Source: CALCHA01 sp035548175 (GTDB taxonomy: Bacteria > Planctomycetota > Phycisphaerae > WQYP01). From it: a DNA stretch of 64,000 bases. A program made the position numbers and the translations under genes. The stretch spans positions 1 through 64,000 of the forward strand of contig DASZTO010000072.1 in assembly GCA_035548175.1 (NCBI GenBank). The letters are read 5' to 3'. Below the pieces are notes generated by a model, which did no database searches, had not been told where the DNA came from, and was given only the letters and a program-made list of their open reading frames with translations. Position 1 is the stretch's first letter. The number at the start of each line of letters is the position of its first letter. Shown piece by piece: positions 38,020 to 45,878 of this stretch.

Positions 38020-39497
38020 GCGGGACAGGTGTCACGATGCGGGACGGGCGGTGGACGCGGGGGCTGATGGCGGCCTGCGTGGCGGCAAGCGTGGCGGCGG
38101 CGAGCGTGCTGGGCGGGCGGGCGGCGCGCGCTCAGACCACCTGGTCGGCGCGCACGGGAAACACGCCGGTGCGCGTGACGATTCCCCTGCATGCGAGCGC
38201 TCCCCAGCCGCCCGATTTGCAGTACCAGTTGCTGCCGCGCGCCGGCGATCTGCATCCGGGCAACGCGGCGCTGGGATACGCCACGGCGATCGGGCTGATT
38301 CCGGTGGATCGCCCCGCCGCGGAGTCCGACGATCTCGACTCGCTGCGCTCCGTGGACCTGGCGTCATTCGACGAAAAAAAGGCGGAAACGCTGCTGGCGC
38401 CCTATGCGGCGGCGCTGCGGCAACTTCGCTTCGCCGCCCGCTATGACACCATCGATTGGCAAACCGGATTCCTCAGCCAGGGGGCCGACACGCCGCTGCC
38501 CAATCTGGCGCCCCTGCGGCTCCTGAGCAACGTGCTGGCGGTGGGCATCCGCCTGGACTTGAAACGTGGAGATTTCGCGGCCGCGCATGACAAATTGCAG
38601 ACCGGATACGCCCTGGCGCGCCACCTCGGACGCGGCGACACCCTCATCCAGGACCTCGTCGGCGTGGCGATCGCCAGTCTCATGTCCCATGAGGTCGAGG
38701 AATGGATCGGCATCCAGGGCTCGCCGAACCTGTTCTGGCCGCTGGCGTATATGCCCCGGCCGCTGGTGGATTCCGCCCGCGCCCTGTCGATGGAAAAGGA
38801 TGATGCCTACGTGAGCATGCCCGGGCTGCGGGAAATGCGCGAGGGGAAAACCACCGTCGAGTCGTGGACGCGCTTCACCAATCGCTTTGAGGATTTGCAG
38901 GCCGGCGGTTATGCCGCGGGTACCTCGACGCGGCCGGCGTATAAGCAGCAGATGACGGCGACGGGATTTGCCCTGCTGCTGTATCCGTCAGCGAAGCAAT
39001 GGCTGATCGAGCACCAGCACATGACCGCGCAGCAGGTGGATCAGATGCCCGTCGCCGAGGTGCTGGGCCGCTATTTTCCCGATTCCTTCGATGCGTCGAT
39101 GGACCACACGTTTCGCTACATGAATCTGCCGCCGTCGGTTTCGCTGCCGGCGCTGCGCAAGGCGGAGCGCGAGTTCGGCCAGCCGGGCGGCGCGTATACG
39201 AATCTCCTGGCGCGGATCGTGCTGCCCTCGTTGTCGCGGGCGCTCTATCTCTCGATCAACGCCAACCGCACGCTCGATGCGCTCCAGACAGTCGAGGGGG
39301 TGCGCGCGTATCTGGCGCAGCATCAGGCGCTGCCGCCGGATCTCGCGGCGGTGGAGCTGCCGCTGCCCGACGATCCGACCACCGGCAAACCCTTCGACTA
39401 TCAGGCCCGCGGCGGGGCGGCGACGATCACCTCGGCGCCCCTCGACGATCCCCAGCCCGGCGACACGCTGGTCTACGAGCTGACCACCGGCAAGTAA
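38016..39497 (+). CDS. Secreted protein of the ECF operon, first
   Basis: A 493-residue exported protein. A signal peptide is visible (MAACVAASVAAASVLGGRAA, then RAQTTW). The mature part is largely helical. It includes LPNLAPLRLLSNVLAVGIRL, a TPR-like block (AAHDKLQTGYALARHLGRGD) and TLIQDLVGVAIASLMSHEVE; related proteins are common in planctomycetes without known function. The C-terminal 70 residues (VRAYLAQHQALPPDLAAVEL, then PDDPTTGKPFDYQA) resemble the DPxTGKPFxY ends of pseudopilin-like planctomycete proteins. It is translationally coupled to the anti-sigma gene by a four-base overlap. Confidence 0.72.
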   Translation: MSGTGVTMRDGRWTRGLMAACVAASVAAASVLGGRAARAQTTWSARTGNTPVRVTIPLHASAPQPPDLQYQLLPRAGDLHPGNAALGYATAIGLIPVDRPAAESDDLDSLRSVDLASFDEKKAETLLAPYAAALRQLRFAARYDTIDWQTGFLSQGADTPLPNLAPLRLLSNVLAVGIRLDLKRGDFAAAHDKLQTGYALARHLGRGDTLIQDLVGVAIASLMSHEVEEWIGIQGSPNLFWPLAYMPRPLVDSARALSMEKDDAYVSMPGLREMREGKTTVESWTRFTNRFEDLQAGGYAAGTSTRPAYKQQMTATGFALLLYPSAKQWLIEHQHMTAQQVDQMPVAEVLGRYFPDSFDASMDHTFRYMNLPPSVSLPALRKAEREFGQPGGAYTNLLARIVLPSLSRALYLSINANRTLDALQTVEGVRAYLAQHQALPPDLAAVELPLPDDPTTGKPFDYQARGGAATITSAPLDDPQPGDTLVYELTTGK

Positions 39498-39535
39498 ACG
39501 AAACCTTCCATGACGCTTTTTGCGGGAGCATTCCC

Positions 39536-40945
39536 ATGATGCGGCGAACCATATTCCTGGCGGTGATAGCGGCGGCGGTGGCGCGGGCCCAGGGCGGCGG
39601 GCCAACGCCGGCCACCCCGCCGGCGGCGCAAAGCGCACGCGAGACGGCGGCCTTCCTGTCGCCTTATACCGATTCGCAAACCCTGCTCGTGGCCCATGCC
39701 GACCTCGCGCGTGTCGATTCCCAGGCCCTCTTCCAGTTCATCGACCAACTGCTCGCCCAAACGCCTGACTCGCAGGACGAGCGCAAGTCGCTGCCCATGG
39801 CCCAGACCGCGTTCGATCTGTTCCTCGTGCGCATCAAACAAATCGGCATTCGGCAGGTCTACGTGATCGCCGATCAGACCGACCTGACCACCTCCGCCAT
39901 CGGCGGCGCGGCGCTCGGGGGCGCGATCCTCGCGCCGCTGCCGCCGGGAACGGATGCCGCGCCCGTGATCGCCCTCTACCAGGCGATGGGCCTCGACAAA
40001 AGCATGGGCGTCAAGGAACCCACGATCCTGCCCGGAAACGTCATCGCACTGGGCGGGCCGGAGGTCATCGCGCGCCTGCGGCAGCGCTCGGATTCTCCGG
40101 TGGGCATCGAAACCCTCGCGGCCGCCTTTTCCGGCAGTGACGATGCCGCGCTTCAGATTGCGGGTCTGCTCTCGTCCGATACGCGCCGGGTGCTCGCGCA
40201 GATGCCCTTCGACCTGCCGCCCGAACTGGGCGGGCGTTCCATCCGGGATTACAGCGAGGGTCTCGAGGCGGTCGCCGCGTCGCTGACGCTGCCCCCCAGG
40301 CCGCGGATCACGGTGGTGCTGGCCGCACATGATGCCCCGGCGGCGGCGCGTCTGGCGGGGGCGTTCAATGCGCTGTTTCGCGACATTCCCACCACGCCGT
40401 GGTTCACCACCGATCTGCACACCGATCCGCCGCAGACCAGGGAGCTGCTTGGCAAACTGCTCGCCGGGTTGACCTTCACGCCCACGGGCACGACGGCGAC
40501 GCTGCGCATCGAGGGTTCGGAGCTCACCAGTTTCGCCAGCGCGCTGCTCCTGCCCGACCTTCATGCGGCCGGAGAGCAGGCGGCGCGCGTGAAGTCGGCG
40601 TCGCAAATGCGCCAGGTGATGATGGCTTGTTACCAGTACGCCCAGAATCACGGCGGCGATTTCCCGCCCACGCTTCAAACGCTGCTCACGGATCACATCC
40701 TCACCGCTCAGGCGCTGTTGTCCTCCCCCCGGGCGCTGCGGGATAAGACGCTCGGCTATCACCCCTGGACCGCGGCGCAGCTCAAAAAACTCGATGTCGC
40801 TCAGACGCCGACCATCTGGGAGCACCCCGACACGCCGGATGCGGGCCTCACCGTCGCCTATGCCGATGGCCACGTGGAGTTCGTACGCCTCCAGAAAAAC
40901 CTCGATGACGAACTTCAGGCCGCGGAAAAGAAATTGCAGCCCTGA
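39536..40945 (+). CDS. Secreted protein of the ECF operon with pseudopilin-like tail
   Basis: A 469-residue exported protein with a signal peptide (MMRRTIFLAVIAAAVARAQG). The body (residues about 30-340) has repeated sandwich-like segments, including DSQTLLVAHADLARVDSQAL and GLDKSMGVKEPTILPGNVIA, and no recognised enzyme motif. The last 110 residues read like the mature part of a DUF1559-type pseudopilin: SASQMRQVMMACYQYAQNHG, GDFPPTLQTLLTDHI and finally GLTVAYADGHVEFV. It sits 38 bases after the previous gene and belongs to the same operon. The tail suggests a link to planctomycete surface or secretion structures; this is inference. Confidence 0.72.
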   Translation: MMRRTIFLAVIAAAVARAQGGGPTPATPPAAQSARETAAFLSPYTDSQTLLVAHADLARVDSQALFQFIDQLLAQTPDSQDERKSLPMAQTAFDLFLVRIKQIGIRQVYVIADQTDLTTSAIGGAALGGAILAPLPPGTDAAPVIALYQAMGLDKSMGVKEPTILPGNVIALGGPEVIARLRQRSDSPVGIETLAAAFSGSDDAALQIAGLLSSDTRRVLAQMPFDLPPELGGRSIRDYSEGLEAVAASLTLPPRPRITVVLAAHDAPAAARLAGAFNALFRDIPTTPWFTTDLHTDPPQTRELLGKLLAGLTFTPTGTTATLRIEGSELTSFASALLLPDLHAAGEQAARVKSASQMRQVMMACYQYAQNHGGDFPPTLQTLLTDHILTAQALLSSPRALRDKTLGYHPWTAAQLKKLDVAQTPTIWEHPDTPDAGLTVAYADGHVEFVRLQKNLDDELQAAEKKLQP

Positions 40946-41018
40946 TCGCCGGCCCCAACCACCGTCCCCAACGGGCGTCGCAGTTTTCCCCAGCGCCGTG
41001 CGGCCCTATGATCCGGGG

Positions 41019-42023
41019 ATGCCCGCCCTCCCACCGATCCTCCGTCTGGCCACCCGTGGCTCGCTTTTGGCGCGTACGCAGTCCGCTCAAGTGGCCGACC
41101 TGCTGCGCCCCCATCTGCCCCCCGGCGTACGCATCGAACTGGTGACCATCACCACCTCCGGCGACCGCCAGGCGGATCGGCCGCTGCAGGATGCCGGGGG
41201 CAAGGGCTTGTTCGTCAAAGAGCTCGATGAGGCGCTGCTGGCGGGGGCGGCGGATTTTGCGGTGCACTCCGCCAAGGACCTGCCCGTCGAGCGCTCGCCG
41301 GACCTCCTGATCGCGGCGACGCCCGCGCGCGAGGATCCCCGCGATGTGTGGATCGGCCGTGGGGGACTGGCCATCGATGCGCTTCCGCCCGGAGCGCTCG
41401 TGGGCACGGTGTCGCTGCGCCGGCAGGCACAGCTTCTGGCGCGCCGGCCCGACCTGCGGGTGGCGCCGCTCCGGGGGAACATCGATACGCGCTTGCGAAA
41501 AGTGGCCGAGGGAGTGGGGGGAATCGCGGGTACTTTTCTGGCGGCGGCGGGCCTGCGGAGGTCGGGTCTGTGGCCGCCCGATGCCGCGGCGCTCCCGACC
41601 GATGAGTTCGTGCCCGCGGCGGGGCAGGGAACGCTGGCGATCGAAGCGCGGCGCTCCGACGCCGCCCTGCTGGAGGTGCTGGACAAGGTCCACGATCCTC
41701 TGACCGCAAACTGCCTGATGTTCGAACGCCGGCTGGTCGGGGCTCTGGCGGGCAACTGCCTCGCGCCCATCGGCGTGGTCGCCCAGCCGCGCGGCATCGT
41801 CGATGGCCGGCGACAGCCGGGCTACCTCGTGCGGGCGCTGGTGGCATCGCCCGACGGCCGGCAGATGGCGCGGGCGACGCTCATGGCGCAGGAGGACGAT
41901 CCGGCCGCCCTCGACGCGCTCGGCCCGCTGCTGCTGCGGACGCTCGAAGCGCGGGGAGCCAGAGAGATTCTTGCCCAAAGTGTTACAAGACCTGACGACC
42001 GGACGGGAGGATCCCCGGAATAA
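41019..42023 (+). CDS. hemC: Porphobilinogen deaminase (hydroxymethylbilane synthase)
   Basis: A 334-residue enzyme that joins four porphobilinogen units into hydroxymethylbilane in haem biosynthesis. The start LRLATRGSLLARTQSAQVAD, the phosphate-handling block DFAVHSAKDLPVERSPDLLI, the RRQAQLLARRPDLRVAPLRG region and NIDTRLRKVAEG are all canonical. The dipyrromethane cofactor is attached to Cys247 in GALAGNCLAPIG. The length is slightly above the usual 310 residues because of a short C-terminal tail. The ATG at 41019 begins the domain. No other haem gene is nearby. Confidence 0.95.
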   Translation: MPALPPILRLATRGSLLARTQSAQVADLLRPHLPPGVRIELVTITTSGDRQADRPLQDAGGKGLFVKELDEALLAGAADFAVHSAKDLPVERSPDLLIAATPAREDPRDVWIGRGGLAIDALPPGALVGTVSLRRQAQLLARRPDLRVAPLRGNIDTRLRKVAEGVGGIAGTFLAAAGLRRSGLWPPDAAALPTDEFVPAAGQGTLAIEARRSDAALLEVLDKVHDPLTANCLMFERRLVGALAGNCLAPIGVVAQPRGIVDGRRQPGYLVRALVASPDGRQMARATLMAQEDDPAALDALGPLLLRTLEARGAREILAQSVTRPDDRTGGSPE

Positions 42024-42198
42024 ATGGCGCGGCGGGCAACACAGGTCCGGTAAAAGCCGGCGGGATCGGTTTTTTGGTGTTGGGCGTCCATTTTGCTTCA
42101 GGCAATCTTCATGCGCGCGGCGGTGAGCGTCCGAGGGGTGGTTCCGCGGGAGGGATCACAGGCGACCTGCGTGCTGTGGATTCTGTGAGCGAGCAGGC

Positions 42199-42420
42199 AT
42201 GAATACCAACGACATTCGCAAGTACCTCCACGATCTGAGCAACGCGCTGAACGCGGCGAAAATTAACGCCTATTTGCTGCGTCGAATGCACGGCGACGTC
42301 CTGGACAAGGAAACCCTGGACGGTTTGGATTCCTCCCTCTTCGACGCCGAAAAGCTCGTCTCCGACTTCCACCGGCGGGTCCATGCAGAAATGGTTCCTA
42401 CGGAAAAGACGCCAACCTGA
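42199..42420 (+). CDS. Small H-box-like helical protein (possible phosphotransfer module)
   Basis: A 73-residue all-helical protein. Its N-terminal helix IRKYLHDLSNALNAAKINAY resembles the H-box of histidine kinases of the HDLxNxLxA type, with His11 in the phospho-acceptor position. A second helix (DKETLDGLDSSLFDAEKLVS) would complete a two-helix hairpin. No ATPase domain is present. It lies upstream of an NtrC-type regulator gene, separated by a 303-base gap that holds a sigma-54-like promoter. It may be a stand-alone phosphotransfer or dimerisation partner. The resemblance is short and judged by eye. Confidence 0.6.
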   Translation: MNTNDIRKYLHDLSNALNAAKINAYLLRRMHGDVLDKETLDGLDSSLFDAEKLVSDFHRRVHAEMVPTEKTPT

Positions 42421-42508
42421 CGTATCTGCCCACGCACAAAAGTGCGTCGTTTTGGCGTGTGCGACAAGACAACCGATGGTGAGATAGGGAATCTGACAAA
42501 ATGGGACG

Positions 42509-42525
42509 CTGGTACGAGTCTTGCC
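42509..42525 (+). promoter_or_regulatory. Sigma-54-like promoter upstream of the NtrC-type regulator
   Basis: CTGGTACGAGTCTTGCC fits the sigma-54 consensus (C/T)TGGCACG-N4-TTGC(A/T) with the invariant GG and GC pairs at correct spacing; it differs at the C of TGGCAC and at the last base. Transcription would start near 42537 and run through a 187-base leader to the regulator gene. The rest of the 42421-42723 gap shows no gene or hairpin I can support. Confidence 0.55.
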
Positions 42526-42723
42526 GGTAGTCAGCTTTGGTGGGAGCTTTTTTTGAGGTGCGGATAACCCGTGCTTGTCCGGCAGGGCTGACCCTTTGCA
42601 AGCGCGCTCGCCGCGCCTTACCATCGGACTTGCCGTCGTCCTATCCCTCCTCCCATGTTTTACATACACGACTCTCTTCCGCCCGGGATTCAGCCCGCCC
42701 GGGCCAAGCGCTGGGGATAACTC

Positions 42724-44325
42724 ATGGCACAAGGCAACGCGTATAAAATCCTCGTGGTCGAAGACGATTCCAACGAACGTCAGAGCATGCAGCGCCTGCT
42801 CACCGACGCCGGGTATCACGTCCACACCGCCGACTCGGCTGACAAAGCCATGGGGTACATGGATGAAGCGGTCGACTTCGTCCTCACCGACCTCCAGATG
42901 GGGGATGTCTCGGGGATGGATTTGCTGCGGCACTGGAAGCTCAAGCAGCCCGAGACGATGTTCCTGATGATCACCGGCCACGGCAGCACGCAGATCGCGA
43001 TCGATGCGATCAAGGCCGGCGCCTATGACTACATGAACAAGCCGATCGACCCCAACAAGCTGATCGTCACGCTGCAGAACATGGCGCGTTCGCGCGAGGA
43101 ATCGCGCAAGGTGCGGGAGCTGCAGAACCGGCTCGATGAGCGGTTCAGCCTTTCGAGCATCATCGGCCGGAGCCCGCAGATGCAGCGGGTGTTCGAGCTG
43201 ATCCGGCGGTCGGCGCAGGCGTTTTCGACGGTGCTGATTCTGGGGGAATCGGGGACGGGCAAAGAGCTTGTGGCGCAGGCGATTCACCAGAATTCGCCGC
43301 GGCGGGATGGGCCGTTCGTGGCCGTGAACTGCGCCGCGATGCCGGCGACGCTGGTGGAATCGGAGCTGTTCGGGCATGAGAAGGGGGCCTTCACGGGCGC
43401 GACGGACCGGCGCATGGGGCGGTTCGAGCAAGCCAACGGCGGCACGCTGTTCATCGATGAAATTGGCGATTTTGAGGTGGCGCTCCAGGTGAAACTGCTG
43501 CGCGTGATGGAGAACCGGACCTTCACCCCGGTGGGCGGAAACAAGGAAATCAAGGTGGACACGCGGGTGCTGGCCGCGACGAGCCGGGACATCCGCGACA
43601 TGATGGCCAAGGGGACATTCCGGGAGGATTTGTACTACCGGCTGAACGTGATCACGATCGACCTGCCGCCGCTGCGCCAACGGTTGGATGACATTCCGCT
43701 GCTGGTGAAGCGGTTCATGGACCGCGTCAACGAGCAGAACGGGACAAAGATCACCAGCATCTCGCCATCGGTGATCGATGCGTTGCAGCAGTATCACTGG
43801 CCGGGAAACGTGCGCGAGCTGCTGAACGTGGTTGAGCGGATGATGGTGCTGTCGGACAAGACGCAACTGGAAGTGGACGACCTGCCGGCGTTTATCCGCA
43901 ATGGCCAAAATGGGCACACGACGGTGGCTGCCGGAGCGCCGGCGGCGGCGGGCGCGACGGGGGAGGCGGCGGGAGCGGCGGCGGCGGGCGGAAGTGCCGC
44001 GATCGGAACGGTTGCGGCCGGGGCGGCGGTGGGTGGCGGCGGGGCGGCGCCTCAGGCGTCGGCGGGGGCGAGCGGGGCGACGCTGGACCAGGCGCTCTCG
44101 ACGATGACGCTGGCGGAACTCGAGGAGCGGGCGATCGCGGCGGCGCTGCAGCGGTTCAACAACAACCGTACGCGTGCGGCGCGGGCGCTGGGCATCAGCG
44201 TGCGGACCCTGCAGCGCAAGCTGGGAGCCAAAAGCGGAAGCGACGCGGAGGCCGGCGGCGACGAGGGGGCGGAGCCCGCCGCGGGTTCGGATGCACCCGA
44301 CTCGCTGGTCAGCACGGGGACGTGA
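42724..44325 (+). CDS. NtrC-type sigma-54-dependent response regulator
   Basis: A 533-residue transcription activator. The receiver has the phospho-acceptor Asp56 (VLTDLQMGDVSGMD). The AAA+ domain has Walker A GESGTGKE, the sigma-54-contacting GAFTGA loop (FGHEKGAFTGATDRRMG), Walker B GGTLFIDEIGD and the arginine-finger region FREDLYYRLNVITIDLPPLR. An unusual Ala/Gly-rich linker of about 70 residues follows, then a Fis-type HTH (LQRFNNNRTRAARALGISVR, then TLQRKLG). It should activate sigma-54 promoters, two good candidates for which occur in this window, one directly upstream of this gene. No full-length partner kinase is adjacent. Confidence 0.95.
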   Translation: MAQGNAYKILVVEDDSNERQSMQRLLTDAGYHVHTADSADKAMGYMDEAVDFVLTDLQMGDVSGMDLLRHWKLKQPETMFLMITGHGSTQIAIDAIKAGAYDYMNKPIDPNKLIVTLQNMARSREESRKVRELQNRLDERFSLSSIIGRSPQMQRVFELIRRSAQAFSTVLILGESGTGKELVAQAIHQNSPRRDGPFVAVNCAAMPATLVESELFGHEKGAFTGATDRRMGRFEQANGGTLFIDEIGDFEVALQVKLLRVMENRTFTPVGGNKEIKVDTRVLAATSRDIRDMMAKGTFREDLYYRLNVITIDLPPLRQRLDDIPLLVKRFMDRVNEQNGTKITSISPSVIDALQQYHWPGNVRELLNVVERMMVLSDKTQLEVDDLPAFIRNGQNGHTTVAAGAPAAAGATGEAAGAAAAGGSAAIGTVAAGAAVGGGGAAPQASAGASGATLDQALSTMTLAELEERAIAAALQRFNNNRTRAARALGISVRTLQRKLGAKSGSDAEAGGDEGAEPAAGSDAPDSLVSTGT

Positions 44326-44327
44326 GC

Positions 44328-44432
44328 GCAATGCCCATTGCCGATTGCGGATTGCCGATTTGCAATTGATCGGCGCGAGCAGTTGCTGCGCTCAATGGGC
44401 AATGGGCATTTTCGCAATGGGCAATGTGGCCA
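44328..44432. repeat. GCAATGGGCAAT-type inverted repeat cluster
   Basis: The left side has CCCATTGCCGATTGCGG and further GCCGATTTGCAATTG words. The right side has two GCAATGGGCAAT copies on the opposite strand. The two halves can fold into a long imperfect hairpin around a GC-rich centre. It lies between two convergent genes and could serve as a bidirectional terminator, but it looks like a dispersed low-complexity repeat. Confidence 0.6.
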
Positions 44433-44444
44433 CGGGGGATTCGG

Positions 44445-45878
44445 TCAGGCGGGTTGCATGTGAAATTCGGCGATGCGCAGGTGGGGAGGCATGGAGAGGC
44501 AGCCGAGATGCGCGCCCGGAGCATTTTCCGGGGCCTCCGGGGCGACGTTCAGATGCACCTTGCAGGACAGCCAGCCATCGGCCTCGGGCGCGGCGCTGGC
44601 GCCGGTGATTTCTTTGCCCGAGATGTCGCACAGCGCCAGCCGGATATCCGGGGCAGCGGCGGGCGCGGGGGGCGGCTCGATGCGCAGGCGGGCCGCATAC
44701 ATGCCCGCATCGAAGGGTCCTGCAAAGACGTAGCGCACGGCGGAGGCGGTATCGGGGTGGGCCGCCTCCTCGTCGGCGGCGGTTTGCACCGTGCGCAGGG
44801 CGGCGGTGTCCCATGTCCGCGCGGGGGCGCTGCGCCAGCGGCCGATGATCGCGTCGGCGAATCCCCGGGGGGGCTGCGGGCGGGCGAGCATTTCGAGGGT
44901 CGCGCCGATGAGCGCCGCCTGCCGCACCGCCTGCCGGCGCAGGCCGATGACTTCCGCGTAAGTCCTTCCATACTTGGTCGCCAAACCATCCAGGGCGGCG
45001 GTCAGTTCTTTGATCCGCACGCGCGACACACGCTGGTTGCTCCACTCGGGAAGGAGCTGGCCGGCGGCGGCGCGGCGGTCAATGGCGGCGGCGGGATCGT
45101 GCCCCTTCATGGCGGCCAGCGACTGAAGCTGGCCGTACACCTCCAGCGCCTCGGGGACCAGATCGGCGACCACCGCTTCGCGCCAGCTGCCCGGTTTTTC
45201 CTTCACCATCACTTCGGGGTCGAACAGGTCTTTCGCCGGAATCGCCAGGCCGGCGCCGAAGTGGGCGTTGATGGCGCGGATGAAAGCGCCGCCGTCGGCG
45301 GTGGCGGCGTCGTTGCTGATCAACAGGCATTGCCGGGGATGCCGCCGCATGAACTCGAGGACGCGCCGGTTGTAGTGGGTCCAGAGATCGAGGGCGAGCC
45401 GGGGGTGATCAAGGATCGCCCGATCGGTGGCGCGGCGGAAGAGCGAGTCGGCGACTTCCCAGGGCTCCCGGTATAGGAAGATGAAGCGCGCCTCGGGCAT
45501 GAGCGTGTGCCAGAAATCCAGAAAGAGCGTGGTGCGCGGGTCTTTCCAGCCCCATTCGCCGGCGGCGCCGTTGACCGTCCGGGCGGCCTTCTGCTGAACC
45601 AGCGCACGCGCCTGCGCGGCGACCTCCGGCGGCACCTCGAGCGGCCAGCGGTCGGACCACCCGGTCTCATCCAGGCCGTTGCCCAGCAGCGCGGCGCGGT
45701 GGACCTCGACGAAATCCATGTCTTCAAAATGGCCTTTCACGTTGCCGCGGTCGGCCGCATAAAGCTTCTCTCCCATGCCCACGCCGGCGCTCTGGAGCAG
45801 CGACGCCGCGAAGCTGGTGCCGGAGCGATGCATGCCGGCCAGGATGAAGGGGCGCAGGACGATCGCGGCTTCGCTCAC
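44445..45878 (-). CDS. Sulfotransferase family protein
   Basis: A 477-residue cytoplasmic protein whose first 260 residues form a sulfotransferase domain. The phosphosulfate-binding loop is FILAGMHRSGTSFAASLLQS, the second substrate element is EWGWKDPRTTLFLDFWHTLM, and RFIFLYREPWEVADSLFRRA carries the 3'-phosphate-binding Arg/Ser. The rest has a helical part (VSRVRIKELTAALDGLATKY) and a C-terminal beta domain (RYVFAGPFDAGMYAARLRIE) of unknown function. It overlaps the ABC ATPase stop by four bases (ATGA), so both probably act on an exported polysaccharide, which may be sulfated. Confidence 0.86.
   Translation of the reverse strand: MSEAAIVLRPFILAGMHRSGTSFAASLLQSAGVGMGEKLYAADRGNVKGHFEDMDFVEVHRAALLGNGLDETGWSDRWPLEVPPEVAAQARALVQQKAARTVNGAAGEWGWKDPRTTLFLDFWHTLMPEARFIFLYREPWEVADSLFRRATDRAILDHPRLALDLWTHYNRRVLEFMRRHPRQCLLISNDAATADGGAFIRAINAHFGAGLAIPAKDLFDPEVMVKEKPGSWREAVVADLVPEALEVYGQLQSLAAMKGHDPAAAIDRRAAAGQLLPEWSNQRVSRVRIKELTAALDGLATKYGRTYAEVIGLRRQAVRQAALIGATLEMLARPQPPRGFADAIIGRWRSAPARTWDTAALRTVQTAADEEAAHPDTASAVRYVFAGPFDAGMYAARLRIEPPPAPAAAPDIRLALCDISGKEITGASAAPEADGWLSCKVHLNVAPEAPENAPGAHLGCLSMPPHLRIAEFHMQPA

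Noticed and set aside
42024..42100. Terminator after hemC
   Set aside because: A T-run follows a CCGG...CCGG stem of only four pairs with a 9-base offset, too weak to claim.
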